Shown in pieces: positions 21,760 to 34,800 of a stretch of 64,000 nucleotides of DNA; position 1 is the stretch's first letter; the number at the start of each line of letters is the position of its first letter. Both the position numbers and the translations under genes were made by a program. The notes below the pieces were generated by a model that made no database searches, was not told the origin of the DNA, and was given only the letters and a program-made list of their open reading frames with translations. Source of the DNA: Orthonyx spaldingii (lineage: Eukaryota; Chordata; Aves; Passeriformes; Orthonychidae); NCBI GenBank assembly GCA_013397795.1, contig VZTJ01000263.1, forward strand, positions 81,103-145,102. The letters are read 5' to 3'.

Positions 21760-24351
21760 AGCCTGGAGCCAGAGGCCAGGACTCCAGCTGGTCTCCCCAG
21801 CTGCCAGGGGACATGACCCCAGCACTGCCCTGCCCATGCAGGCCGTCCCTCCTAGACAGGCTGTCCCCCAGCACATGCCTGAGGTCTCCTCCAACAGAAA
21901 GTGCAGGGAGCATTTAAAGGGAAACCACACTGAGCATGACTTTACAAATCCTCAGACTAAAGCCAATACATCCACATGGTTGCAGAGTGAAGCAACAAAC
22001 AAACAGTCAGTGGGGACTTTTTAAAGGTCTGTGTTGCTATAGAAGGACTTGAGAGGGGGTATGACTGAAAACTTGACGTGAAGAAAAGCACCCGACTCCA
22101 CTATTCTCAGTCAGCTCCAGCCCAGTGAAGGCAAGGAGGAGGCAAGTGCTGAATTACAGGTTATCATGTTGTTTTTGTAGTAATTGGTGTGAGGTTATAA
22201 ACATGAGTAAAAGAAGAAACTTGTTGCCTAGGCCTGATTTGGGTACTAGGACAGCAGCTGCTTGGAGACTGAGGGGTGCTGAGCCTCACTGCGTCTTCAG
22301 TGTGCTGAGCTTGGTGGGAACTGTGTGCACACAGCACCCTGGAATTCGCACAGTTTTTACACCAGTGCCAAAATGTGAGTGCCTCAAAGTGAGATGCTGA
22401 GTCTGAGCAACTCAGGTGTGATTTTAAATTGAGTGTATTTCTTTAAAACAGTGTTGTTCCTTTGCAAAGACAGGGAGATCATGACAGGGCGAAGAATCCT
22501 TGCCAAGCTGCCCCCAGCCCTGTAAGTGGAAGATCGAACTTTCTGTTATCTTTGAAAATACTAATTTAACAGATGAGTTACCAGATGCTATCTCTTAAGA
22601 GATTTGGGACAGTGATTTCTAATAACTTTAACAAATATAAGCAGTATCATGCATGCACACACACACAAACACATCTTGAAATGTAGGAATCAAAAAGCTT
22701 CTCTAGCTGCGAAAAACTACATACTGTTATTGCCAGGAGCAGCCTTCCTGACCACAGATATCTAAAAGACAGAGTGGTCTTTGGGTACTATTTAGTTCCA
22801 AAGGGGCTATAAAAGGCAGATGGTCTCATTAGAAACAATTTATGCATATATATTTCTAGGAGTTGTGCACTGCCAGAATAGGTTTAGCTCTTTCACCATA
22901 CCGAGGAAAATATCACCACTTGCAAATGTTTCCAGTTTGCAAAATAATGACCTATCCAAAGTAGCTAAGCAACTAATTACTCAAATACTAGAAGGTTATA
23001 TGCCAATATTATCACATTGTTGGTCTCCTGGGCAAACAACTTCACATTCCTCAAACTGCCACACAGTGTCATTAGATTGTGCAGGAAAGTCCTTCCTGAC
23101 TCGTACAGCAACAGCAGCCCCAATGCCCCTGTGCTTATGCCATCATTTCAACTATTATTTCCAATCTCCAAGTCAAATCACTTATTAATTAGAGAGGCAA
23201 CTCGAGCAAACCCAATTACCCGCAGGCAGTTTCTTCCCAGATGTGAAGCCCTTCGTGGAGATGGACCACGATGACAGTTGCTGGGGAATGTTTGTGATTT
23301 TTCTCTCCAACAAATCAACTTCTACACTCAACTCTGGAAATGCTTCTCGTGGCCCCTGCCTGTGACGTGTCTGCTGGATGCATTCCTCCCCCAAGCTCCA
23401 AATCCTGGGGAATTCAGCCCATACAGCCTCAGGATGTGTAGAGACAGCCATGTGCAGGCAGGTGTGCTTCTAAGGCCTGTACTCAATGTCTTCAAATGTT
23501 TCTTGGGGGTAGAGCAAGCAAAGCACAAAGAAAGCAGTGATGAATTGTGCAGAGAAGTGGGGTTGGCTCAGGAAATTGCAAAAGACAGCAGTTGGAAGAC
23601 TTGGTTTCTGGATTCACGTAACACAAATAAATACTTTTTATGATGGATTTTTCACCAAAAAGGCAGAGAGAAGATCTGTTTTGGAAGGGGGAGGGGAGAC
23701 AGTGCATGTATACAAGTGTTGGCAGATTGGATGTGGTGTTTATAGTCAACCTGTGGTGTGTCTCATGTTGCATGTAGGGTGGCAAATATTGGGTCTGTCC
23801 TTCAGAATAGCTGAGGGACTAATAAATACTTGGGACTGTATAAAAGAGGCTGCATATGGGATATGAGGAAGCAGAATGGGGGTTAGGAGGATGTACCCAT
23901 TTTCTTAGATAACCTTCTCCTGATACTGTGTCTTCAGGATGGCTGCTGAGTTCCAGTTCAGACTCTCCCTCGGGAGACAGTCACTGGCACTAATTATGCC
24001 CATACAAAACAGAAGCGTGCTTGAGACATGAAACTATAGAAAAATCTGTGTCAGCATGAGCAGTTGCAAATTATGGTCTAGTTTCCTGAAAATAGCCTTG
24101 CCTTTGCCAGGCACATATGTGGAACCCATCCCCGCAGCACCCGGCAGCCTTGGTTTGTAGTGTATGTCTGCACCACCCCAAAACTGTAACAAAATGTTTT
24201 GCCATCGCTTTCTCTTCCACACTCATTCCCTGTCACTTCTGCTTACCCTGCTGCTGTGGGCCAGCAGAGTCCCTTGTAAAGGAGCTGGGATTACCCATCT
24301 GAGGCCATGTGCCTTCATTCTTCTCACCTTGCCCTGAGAGACAGGGTGATG
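21760..24351. other. Intergenic, nothing recognised
   Basis: No gene or repeat family is recognised. There is a short CA run near 22658-22670 and an AT-rich interval about 22820-23190 without clear identity. Confidence 0.5.
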
Positions 24352-24500
24352 CTATTTTGCAGTCTGTGAACTCAAGCACAGGGGCTAGTGGCCATATTCG
24401 AGGATATTTACGCATCAGTGTCACATGGAAAATCTGCAGCAAGCAGAGACTCAAATCCATATCTCCTAAATCCAAGGTTAGTAGATTAATCATTTCCTTT
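24352..24500 (-). mobile_element. MIR-like SINE relic
   Basis: The plus strand reads like the reverse complement of MIR: a degenerate TTTTGCAGTCTGTGAACTC / AAGCACAGGGG block, then GTGTCACATGG, GCAAGCAGAGACTCAAAT, CCATATCTCCTAAATCC and AAGGTTAG. The order and spacing match the MIR core. Divergence is high, as expected for an element older than the bird-mammal split. Confidence 0.6.
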
Positions 24501-27500
24501 CAGCCATCTGTCCAACAGCAAAGTATTGCTGAAATTGTATTGGATTTCTCCAGGAGGAATTAACCACTGACATACTTTTACCTTACAGGTGATACAAAAC
24601 CACAAAAAACAAGGGAAAAATAGAAGAGAGTAATTACATCATAAATATGTATAGCTTAAACCCTTGGCTTAACCTGAGCTCTCCAGGACTGATCCTCAGT
24701 TTCCTGCAAGTTATATTTGCTAATAGAAAACAAAACCTATGGCACCACTGAAGATAAGTAACTAACTAAGGACAAAGTTATTTTCACCAAATAATACAGG
24801 AAAATATAGGAAAAAAGGGATAGAAGTTGGAGCTCGATCTCCTATGTGTTTATGAATCAGCCCAGCAGATTCCTGTGAGCAATTCCCAGTTGCACAGCAC
24901 CCCTGAGCAGGTGCAGCATGGAGCACCCAGTGTGTCTTTATGTCCTGGTTGATGCTCCCACCCGTGTGAGGTGATCCCCATAGCAACCTGCTGCCACGGC
25001 AATACAGAGCCTCCAAAGGTCAGCCGGGAAAACAACAACACTATTTCACAAAATCTCTACAACAAATACTATTTTGTTTCAGTGACATGGAAATTAAACA
25101 CACTCTAAATTCTACCAGACCAAGGACGTTCAGGCCTCCTTTCAAAGTGTGGCAGGGAAAGCTCCCCAGCCTTTCTGCACTATGGAGAATCCACCTGATA
25201 GACACAACCTGCAAGTGAAATTTCTGAAAAAAAAAGAACTGGGAAGAGCATAACTGAATCCTTCTTGCTGCAGGTCTATCTTTTACAGTCCATCATACTT
25301 GATGAAATAAAAGAATTGTGCAGAAGACCTTCACCTGCAGTTCTGCAAAGCAAATACGACTTACCCACAGCAAGGCCAGCAAAAATGCAACCTGCAATGA
25401 TACCAATCCTTCCTCACACTGAACACATGAAGGAAGACACAGAATCCTTACTTAAAATTGGGAAACCATCTAGGTAGCATTTGTTCCAACAACTATAAAC
25501 CAGTGCCATTTGCATAAAGTTCATACCTCTTTTAGCAATTGTGCCAAGGGGGCTTTTTAGCTATTAATGGACCATCAGTCACCACAGCTCAGATAAGTGA
25601 ATGATTGGGAGGGGCAGGTGTGGGCTCAGGCAGGTGGGGAACACAAACTTTCAACCTTTCACTCACAGAAGAAACCTCTCCTGGCATCTTTGACCCATGA
25701 TCAACCATTCACATTCGCAAAGAACTGCCCTCCCCTTCAGAACTACCCTCTGCTGCTGTGACTGGTTGGGGTAGGGAAAGCCGGAATGAAGAGCTGTGGG
25801 AAGACCAGCACAGCATCTCTTGGTGTTTTCTACCCCAGGTAGCAAACCAGATGTAAGCATCTAAGGGGAGAGTTTCTGAAAACCAGTGTGCTTAGCTCTG
25901 GGAAAGTGAATGCTCTGGAGGGAGAGATCAATGTTCCTGATGCCCTGGAGATGGGAAGATTCAGACACCATTCTATTCTATTCTACACTGGAGGGTTATC
26001 TCCAGAAAGGTGTCCTTTCTTTGTTCTTTCTGCTCCTGTCAAATCTGTCTCTGTTAAATCAACATTACTGACTCAGGACATGAGATAAAGCCAGAGGCAG
26101 GGGCAGCCAAATCATGTTAGGACAATGCAAACTTAGGACTCATCCAGAAAAAAAAAAGAAAAAAAAANAAGACAAAGAAAGGAAACCCTATGCATTTCAC
26201 TGCTTTGAGCTTGAGCACAAAGTATTCCAGGAGAAGATTCTTTGCCTTTTCTTCAGCCTTTGTATTCCACCTGGGTGTGCAGGGGCCGTGAAAGCTCCAA
26301 ACCCAGAATGTGAGTGCTCCCCTGGTTAGGACATTATAGCAGGACACTGTAGACCAAGTGGCTCTTCTTTTCTTCTCCTCCATCCCTAGGCCCATGAGTA
26401 CTCTGGGACTGAGGAGTTTCTGCAAGGCACCTGGGGATGAAAACCCCCTTTATACTGAAGGAACTGACTTTTATCAGAGGGCTGTGCAGTTCCTTACTGT
26501 GGCCTGGTATCAGAAGGACACATATCCCTCTTTGTACCCCCCTTCACTTCAACTGAGTACCCTTTACTGCCATTCCCAAAGTCAGAGAAGAGAATTTTGG
26601 CCCAGGCCTTTACAGAAGATAAAGTCTAAATGTCAGGTGTCTCCCTAGGCAAGCAGCAAACATTCCTTTCACCACAGAGCACTAGAGGATGAAAAATTAA
26701 ATCCAAAAGAAAGCATGAACCATCCATATATCACTCCCTAGGCTTCGCAGTACTAACCTCTTACCAGTGCAACAAACATCCTGTGCTCAACCTGAGAAAC
26801 AGGCAAAACACTAAAACATTTACAAGGCAATAAACCAGGTCAAGGAAAACAACCTTGACCACAGCAGGTTACTCTTAAGGAAGTGACCCGACCTTGTGAC
26901 AATGGAAAGGGCATAAAATGGGGTGAAATCTGACCAAAGGCACTACCTATGGTCGGAAACTGGTGGTGGAAGCCAGGGAAAACCAAGGCAGAGCTGATTA
27001 TGCCACCAGTAGAACAGAGAGAAAAAACCTGTTGTTTGGAGTATGTTTTTCCTAGCGTCCAAAGTGCAGGAAGGCACAAAGCAGCCCATTGCAGTGTTAA
27101 ACATGAGAAGAGGTTTTGAAAGTAAAATCACGGGGTATAGCAGGAGACAACAGAACAGCTCTGCTTAATGCCATCATCTCTATTACTTATAGGTTGTTGT
27201 GCCTTCTCACTTAGGATATATTCTGTTTGGTGCAAGGGTCAGCCCCTGATTGATTTTCATACAACATCAGACACAATGCTGCAAAAACAGAAATATTACA
27301 ATTTTAAAAAAAAATTGTTAAATACAAGTGGACAAATGAATGATCTGAATAAAGCCCTAATCAGTCCCAGTCTCCTTTCCTAGCAGACTTCATCTTCCTC
27401 TAATGAAGATCTAAGGGATCTGTGTCTTGATTTGGCAACCACAGTGTGACTTGCCTTGCCAGCAGACCACTGATAACTTGGATAACATGAAAATCCATAT

Positions 27501-28559
27501 GGGATGTGTGGATGTAGTTGTGATGCCTGAGTTGCACACAGAGTTTGGGAAGCCACTCCTGTGGAAGTTTCGGGGTTATATTTGGGATGCTTGTAGAAGA
27601 ATGCTCTGTCTGTCAAGTGCACAGCTATAGAGCGAGGTGGGAAGTGCTTGGGAAAGATGCAGCACAGCCCTGGAGCCAGGACTTGTGTGTTTGCACATGC
27701 AGAGCCAGACTGGTGGAGAGGTATTTGTGATCCAGAACATTTGCTTCGGCCATCGGGTTTGTCCATTACAGCAGTGCTGGAGAACTGCCTGGATGATAAA
27801 TGTCAGTGGGGCACAGGCAGGTGGTGAGTACAGATGAAGACCTTGTGACGTTGTGGGTAATGGAGCTGGCGTCTGACTGAGGTGGGTGCAGTTGCAAATG
27901 TGGTAACAGCATTTCCTGAAAGGCAGCACACTGGCTTGTGACTGGGCTTTAATTCTCCATCCACTAATAGTCTGATCACACCTCCTTGCTGCCTTTCCAC
28001 TCAGTCTCCTGCCTGTACAAGATGAATGGTTTGCATCTCTGTAGTTCTGGATCTACAGGTGTGTGCACGTTTCAGGTGTCTGTGGCTGCGTTTGGGAGCG
28101 AAGGGATCCGTCTCTGCAGGGTGTGGAGTAAGTCTGGTATGCACAGGAGGCCAAACGAGACAGAGCAGAGGGAACCCTTTACGTGGTGTGCGGGGCTGTC
28201 TCTGGCAGTGTGTAGCTGAAGGGGATGTCTCATCTCTATTCTGGTGAGGCTTGCAGAGGCTGGCCCTCATGTAGAGGGTTGTCTGAGCCCTGTGTGCAAA
28301 AGAAGGAGGGCAGATGGGACGTTGCAGAGGGGCTGTGGATGAGGGGAAAATTGTGTTTGGCTGCTGGGCCATATGGCCAGGTGTGTTGTGCCTGACTGTG
28401 TGTGTGGTATCAGCAGCAGGGCAGGCACTCGGGAAGCGCTGACTCTGGAGGTGTTGGTGAGGCTGGCTGGAGAGGGGCTGTGGGGAACTGAAGGTTGTGG
28501 GGACCTCTGTGAGCCTTGGAGGAGCAGCACTGCCAAGGTGAGCAGTGCCACAGGCAGGT
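24501..28559. other. Intergenic, nothing recognised; single-N purine tract
   Basis: An A-rich tract at about 26150-26172 contains one undetermined base at 26168. A TTCTA microsatellite lies near 25973-25985. Open frames are short and unrecognised. Confidence 0.5.
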
Positions 28560-28740
28560 ATGGGGAGCCTGGGCAGGGTGGGCAGTGGGGCAGCATAGGC
28601 AGGGTGGGGAGTGGGGCNNNNNNNNNNNNNNNNNNNNNNNNNNNNNNNNNNNNNNNNNNNNNNNNNNNNNNNNNNNNNNNNNNNNNNNNNNNNNNNNNNN
28701 NNNNNNNNNNNNGGGTGTGGCAGCAGAGGCAGGGTGCAGG
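28560..28740. repeat. G-rich minisatellite interrupted by an assembly gap
   Basis: Before the gap two near-identical units of about 26 bases occur (GGCAGGGTGGGCAGTGGGGC, then AGCATA, then GGCAGGGTGGGGAGTGGGGC). After the gap similar sequence resumes (GGGTGTGGCAGCAGAGGCAG). The 95 N at 28618-28712 probably hide more copies. The strand is rich in G runs and could form G-quadruplexes. Confidence 0.7.
28618..28712. other. Assembly gap, 95 N
   Basis: Undetermined bases within the G-rich minisatellite. Open frames that run across it are meaningless. Confidence 0.99.
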
Positions 28741-29100
28741 CAGGTCCCACCGCCCTGCTCAGGCAGCAGAGGTGGCCGCAGGACACTGGGCACCGAGCCT
28801 GCAGCCCGCTGCGGCTCTGCAGCCACCCAGAGCTGCGTGGGCAGGGCTGGGCTGCCTGCAGGGACACTGCCCTGCCTGGGAGCTGCTGTGTGGCTCAGCC
28901 CTGTTTGGAGAGGCACCCTGCCAAGGAGGGGTGGCCGTGCCGTGTGCCACGCATCACTGTAATACTTGGCAGTGCTCTAATTGCCACCTCTGGAGGCTGT
29001 GTCCCATCTCTGGCAGGAGTGTAGGAGACTTGGCAAGCCAAGGAGAGTACTCGCTGTCATGCAGCTTAGCAATACAGCCCTCACCTCTTTCATGTTGTGT

Positions 29101-29255
29101 GCATTAATCCTCATAGGCATTCCCATCAAGAGCTGTTCCCCTCTCATAAAGGGGAACTGGGAGCTTGAAAAGATTGAATGATCTGTTCAAACTATTGGGC
29201 AGAGCTGAGAATGGAACCTAAATCTTCGAGGGCCTCCTGCTGTGCTTTTACCACA
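29101..29255 (-). mobile_element. MIR SINE relic
   Basis: Reverse-complement MIR order: GCATTAATCCTCATAGGC, CTCTCATAAAGGGGAACTGG, an AGCTTGAAAAGATTGAATGA block in place of the MIR TTAAGTGACTTG region, GGGCAGAGCTGAGAATGGAA, CCTAAATCTTCGAGGG and TGCTTTTACCAC. This is a good full-core match at the divergence expected of an ancient CORE-SINE. Confidence 0.68.
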
Positions 29256-29470
29256 AAAGGAATCCATCCTTTCCTTGTGCAATGCATTGTTTTAAAATGA
29301 TGTCGTTAATGAGGTTGTACAGATGTTGCTGGGGGTTGCATTAGACCTCTAGAGCAATCTGTAATGGGGAAGATGTGGAGAAAGGACAGAATGCGACGTG
29401 GATTTCCAAGTCTCAATGTGTTTGCAGGAGCACGGAGTGGAATCATGTAAATGCTCCAAATGCTAGACTC

Positions 29471-29560
29471 ATTTTCTCTAGGAGTAAACTAAGGCATGGA
29501 GAAGCCCAGTTTGGCTTTAAATCATACCTCTAAATCTGTGCCAGAAATTGAAGCAAAACC
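29471..29560 (-). mobile_element. Possible second MIR fragment
   Basis: CATTTTCTCTAGGAGTAAAC, TAAGGCATGGAGAAGCCCAG and AAATCATACCTCTAAATCTG follow the reverse-complement MIR order. It is only 215 bp from the previous MIR relic and in the same orientation. Shorter and weaker. Confidence 0.45.
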
Positions 29561-31229
29561 TACTGAGGCTGATGTTCAGCTGATATCACAAGCCCACCTC
29601 CTTCCCCAGGTAGTTGAGTTTCAGGAAAGAGACAAAGTCCCTTTATTTGCCACACAGGAACATCCCCCACTGCTACACACTATCCCTCACCATCCACAAG
29701 CTCTCTGGAAGGTTCCACTTGAAAAATAGTGTCAGTAGAAAGGTACTTTGACTGGTTGTTATGTCTTTCTCTACTGACTTTCCCTCTTTAGGTAGGTATT
29801 AACTCATCTTGAATAAAGCTGTATGTTCTTGTCCACCAAAAGGAAGAGAAAGGAGGGATGAAGAAAACTAGAGAAAAATGAACGTCTGTATAATAAAACA
29901 AATAGAAAAAGGGACAGGGTGGGGGTGAAGACATCCCTCCTATAAGAATAACAAGTTTGCTCCATAGGGGTGCCAAGCAGATGACTTGGATCAGCACTGC
30001 AATTCTCTAAAACAGTTGAAGGGTCTGTCTGTAAGGTGCCCAGTGGTGCAGTCATTGTGAGCTGCTGCAGACAGCAGAGAATAGATGGGGACTTTCATCA
30101 AGATTTCTTGGGCTGATGTTGTGGATGGCCTCCATTTCGCTTATTGGAGGATAGCGAGGAGATCCTGCCACTGTTTACACTTGAGGTGTGAATCTTCCTT
30201 CTCTCTCCTTAGGTTTGCGGCTTTTTTTAAACCGTAGCACAGCAGAACATTCACCTGAGGAGCACTGACTTTCACTAGAAGCTTGTTCAACTCTGCTGGA
30301 AAAGGATGATCCTGAACTTGTCCTTGTCATGAGCAGCCTCTCCAGCCATGTGAGAACCTCAGTGCAGGTCCCAGCAGGGAATGCAGGGCCCTGGGCTGCT
30401 GGAGCTTGGCTTTCCCAAGGCAGCAGCTCTTGCAGACCGGTGGCCCCGTGGCCATGGTAAACTGCAGCCCAGCCAGGAAGAACAAACTTAGCCTGAAGCC
30501 TTCCTTGCAGCTCTGCTTTGCTTGACCCCACCGAGTGAGTCACAATTCCCACTGCCCCTGCCTGCACAGGCAATCTGAGACCAGGGGCTGGCTTGAAAGG
30601 GCCCTTGGCCTCACCTGCTCCAAGAGCCATTTATGTTCTTACATGCAATGCTAAAGCAGTGGTACCAGGTTTGTAATGACTCCTTCTACGTTTGACACTT
30701 TTGACCTGCAGTTCCCAAAGCACAGAAAGTGATTATAGCCTTTCTCTTGCCATTTCCATCCATTCTGGTAGAATTATTTTTATGTCATGGTACTGGAGCC
30801 CTCCTGCTCAGATGGCATTTGTGACTTCTTTCAGACAACACCCAGACAAAAGAATGGAAAGACAAGAGATCAAAACATGATCTGGTGTGTTAAATTTTGT
30901 GGAAAAGTGGGAAGACCAGCTCCAAACCCTATGTTATTTGCAGTCTGTTTAGGTTTTGACTTCAAGGCCTGTTTGAAATCCTCTCACAGAAAGATGCATT
31001 TTTCAAGGAACTCCAGTATCTTGAACAAACTGAAAAAAAATGGTATTCCCCATTCAATATTTCATGCTCTATCACTAAAATCTGTGGGTACAGAACAGTA
31101 ATCAGAGAGGTTTTTCTTTGGGGTAAAGGATACACAAAGCACACAAGATCAGAAAGCATTCTTAATGTTGAAGTCTGCCTCTGTGGTAAATTAAAAGAGA
31201 ACTGCCACCCAAAGAAAAGCGGATAAAGA
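29561..31229. other. Intergenic, nothing recognised
   Basis: No exon, RNA gene or repeat was recognised. Confidence 0.5.
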
Positions 31230-31610
31230 AGCCCACATTTGTCTAGTGTGTTGGTCTTTACAACTCAAGAGTTCAACACTAATGAGTTATGGGTTGGCCC
31301 ATGAAAACATAATGTGTAAATTAGGAATTTAATGATGTGTAAGATTAAAAGCTGTGCGGGGTTGCATTTATTTAAGGCTGCCATCTTGTGTTCAAAGAGG
31401 AATTACTTTATCAGACAATGTCCCTTTCAGTAGGTTTAAATTGACTCCGTTATGCATGTTATGGAGGGTACTCAAGTGCCCAAGACTGCCAGCTGACAAT
31501 ATTTCCCACTAAATGCTCTTTCTGTAGCTCAGTTTGCAACTTCATAATAGCAAACATACTGTGCAGGCCATAATGACTTTGTCCTAATTTCCAGAAATAA
31601 ATAAGTGTAG
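31230..31610. promoter_or_regulatory. Candidate conserved non-coding element
   Basis: An AT-rich, low-complexity-free block with ACACTAATGAG, GTAAATTAGGAATTTAATGA, GGTTTAAATTGACTCCG, TTATGCATGTTATGG and GCCATAATGAC. It has no coding frame or repeat identity. Inference from composition and motif density only. Confidence 0.3.
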
Positions 31611-31769
31611 ATTTCCCTCCCTACATCCCTACCCATACATTTAGCTGCAGGAAAGCTTGGATTAAAGACAAGAGAGGTAAAAATGGAAGTCCTGCTTGTC
31701 TATTTGACTGGCTGTCCTGATGCTTCACTGCCAAGTCTTCTACACCCACCCAAAACCTCTTTCCCTTCC

Positions 31770-31820
31770 AAAAAAAAAAAACCAAAAAAAAAAAACCAAA
31801 CCCAAACCCCAAACCCAAAC
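31770..31820. repeat. A-rich / CCCAAA simple repeat
   Basis: Two 12-base A runs (31770-31781, 31784-31795) separated by CC pass into AAACCC-type units (CCAAACCCAAACCCCAAACC). It resembles a degenerate A-tail expanded into an AC-rich microsatellite. It is not a true TTAGGG-type telomeric repeat. Confidence 0.75.
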
Positions 31821-34800
31821 CATACTAAACAATGAGGGGGATCTCTACACGTCCATTTTCATTTCAATGTGTGTAGTTAACTTTTATCTACTTGCATGGC
31901 AGTATTTTGCAAACCAGGACTCCTAGTTCTCAAGTCACTCCCTGCCAATGTTGGTAACCAACAAGGGGCTCTTTTAGGAGCTTGACACTGAGCCAATCAC
32001 GAATGTTAGAGCTTCCTAGCATGGCAAAAGGACTCTTGGTGGGAAAGGCTCAGTCTGTTTTGTACACTCTGATCTGCACAGTTTAAAATTGCATTGTTCC
32101 TTCCTGATACAGCAAAGAAAAAGAAAGGTGGTTGAGTGTTCCTCAGAGCCTTGATGGAAAACGAGTCTGGTGTGATTCCGTTCATGTATGTACCAAATGT
32201 TTAAGGTAAGGCCCAAGTCAGCTGAAGCATTCAGGTTTATAGTTAGGTAAGCTGAGAGGCCCATGTTCCCTGCTTAGCTACTTCCTGAGCTTGTGAGCAA
32301 GTTCCACCCACCATCCATTGGTTAGAGCAATCTTTCAACAGCTGGAAAACCTGTTTTCAAAACCTCACCCTGCCTAATTTGGGCAGATCTGGGTGTTTCA
32401 CCTAGCAAAGTGGCCTGGCCATCAAGCTCAGGACTGTATAGACTGATACTGGAGCTAAGATGATTGCTAATTCCGTGGCATCTCCCTGAGCTATGGCTGA
32501 GCAAGGTGTCAGTCGCTGCTCCAGGGAAAAGTGAAGTGAAACAGTGGCATGAGGAGAGGCTGTACCCATAGAGATTCAAGCATGGGCCAAGTGGATTTTT
32601 AAGACAAGCATCCCCTCTGCCAATGAGTGCCCTGAACCCATGGATATTGAGGAAAATATGACAGATGGTTAAAGGCAAGGCAGTGGAGTAGTGAATCTCT
32701 AGAGAGGATAAGCTTCTGCTGCAAGTCTGAAGTCGGGAAGTTGATGCCCTACAAGAGATGTGGCCTAAATCTTACCCCTTTCATTAGCATTTCCTCTTGA
32801 GATAGAGAAGGCTTTATATTTAACATTTGAGCTACTGTGAATGCACAACACTGTGTTTTTAAAGTTGGGTTCAGATAGGACAAGTTTGTATCTATCCTTG
32901 TTTTCAGCTGATCAGATACGGATGATCCCAGCCTGAAACTATCCCTGTGTTTGTGTGCCATGTTTGCGTGCGATTTATTCCTCACTGCTTATTTACAAGA
33001 GCCATTATTTTTAATAGCAGAATGATATAGATTTTCATACTTTACTTTGTCTTCCTTAATTGGAATAGAGACCATGCCTTACAATCTGTTTACGCAGTGT
33101 TTATCAGTGAGTTTCTCAGAGTCCCAGGGGCAAGTTCAACAGAAATATTAGCAAGAAAGATATCTGTAAACATGCTAACAGGACATAGTTCATATTTCTG
33201 TTTTCAGCCTTGTTTCCTAGGGACACAAAAATTACACAAACACACTGTTCATCTGCTAGTCTCCCCAACTATGAGCTTTTGGGCTCCACTGGTCAGCATG
33301 GAATCAAATTTGGCAGAGGGCCGGGGCAATGGCAGTACTTGGGGAAAAAAAGATGCCAGTTAGTGCTTCCACCAAAGAAAAGCCGGAGAAAAGATGCTAC
33401 CCATGTTGTCTGGCATCTGACAGCTCCCCCATCTAAATCTACATATTTTTGGTTGAGTCACAGCATGTGCTGTCTCTTCCAAAGCTGAAAGGCTGGAAAA
33501 GTGGTGTGAGGGCATATAGAAGCATGGTAGAAACCACACAGGGCAGGAGAAGGGCACTGCAGAGATGAAAAGAAGACTGGGTTTGGGTGTTTAAGGAGCA
33601 TGGAAGAGACCTGAAGCTAGAACAGCTTGGAGACTGTGGGCTGGGGAAGGATTTGGGACATTACTGTGGAAATCTCCTGGTGAGAGGAAGTTTCAAGTGA
33701 CATAGACAGGATGTTTTGATGTCTGCAACTGAAATTTGCAAAGTTTTATTGGTTCTGCACACAGAGCAAACCACATGTGACTGACGTACTTAGTTTGTAG
33801 TTTTAAGTGTTGTGAGAATTTTTTTGAAAGGTTTGCTTTTCCGTCTGTAATCTAGCAACTGTTTTATAGAAGTTCTTATGAGGGAGAGAGAGCTGCTCCA
33901 GAAAGCTCACAGTAATATTTGTTTATTACCTGCACTATGGGAGTCTGAGCCTCCAATGCAGCAGGCGCCATGCAAATGTGCTACTGTTACAGTAAATGCA
34001 GAAACGGTGCTGGAGGAGGCAGGGAGGCAACTTTTTCCCTTGAGTACTTTATACAAAATAAGGATTTGGTGGTAGAGCAAACACATTTAAACGATGCCCA
34101 CAGGGAAAAACTTGATTTTGGCCAAGAGAAGCTGGCTACAGTACCTGCTATATACAAAAACCAGAGTCAACCAAAACATTCCTATGGGCTTTCTTCTGCC
34201 AGATCCTGAGGTACCCAGAGGAAATTCGATGTGTACTGAAAACCAGGTTACTACAGAGGTTGTTCACTTGCAAGAATAGCCTGAAAGCCTGTTCTGAAGC
34301 TGAACGCCAAAATGCCTTGGCAGTTCAGTCATTGACTGGCAATCCTCCTCAGCCAATGCATGTGCCTGCTGCTCTGCTGCCTATTTTTAACAGGATGCAA
34401 CTATTTATCATGTTTCTGGCTGAGATTTTTATAGTTGAGGCTCCTGCCATCCATCAGCTCCAGACGATTTATGTGGGATAAGGGTTTCTCCCAGGATCGC
34501 TTCGAGCTCTTCAGACTAACAAACTGGCACATGGCTTTGCCATCGGATCTGGGGACAGCTCAAACGTTGCAGTGCAGCCCAAAGCCTCCATCTGGCCCAG
34601 CCACCGGTGTGTGTCACGCAGCCCCTCTGCTGCTCCTGATGGCACTGGCATCCCATGGGAATGTCTTACCTGCTGCCTCGGCTCATCAGCATCACAGCTT
34701 TGCCAGGGCATAGGGCTAGGAGCAGCCCCACGTTTCCTTTGTGCCTCCAGCCCTTTGATGCTGCATCTCTAACATTTTATTTTAATTTTTAAAAAGGTTT

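Noticed and set aside
21425..22024. 199-codon frame with YTQRAQ repeats
   Set aside because: Created by the 18-bp minisatellite. Other frames and the opposite strand are equally open.
28001..28867. 288-codon minus-strand frame
   Set aside because: It spans the 95-N gap, so its length is an artefact.
31796..31820. Interstitial telomere repeat
   Set aside because: Units are CCCAAA-like rather than CCCTAA.
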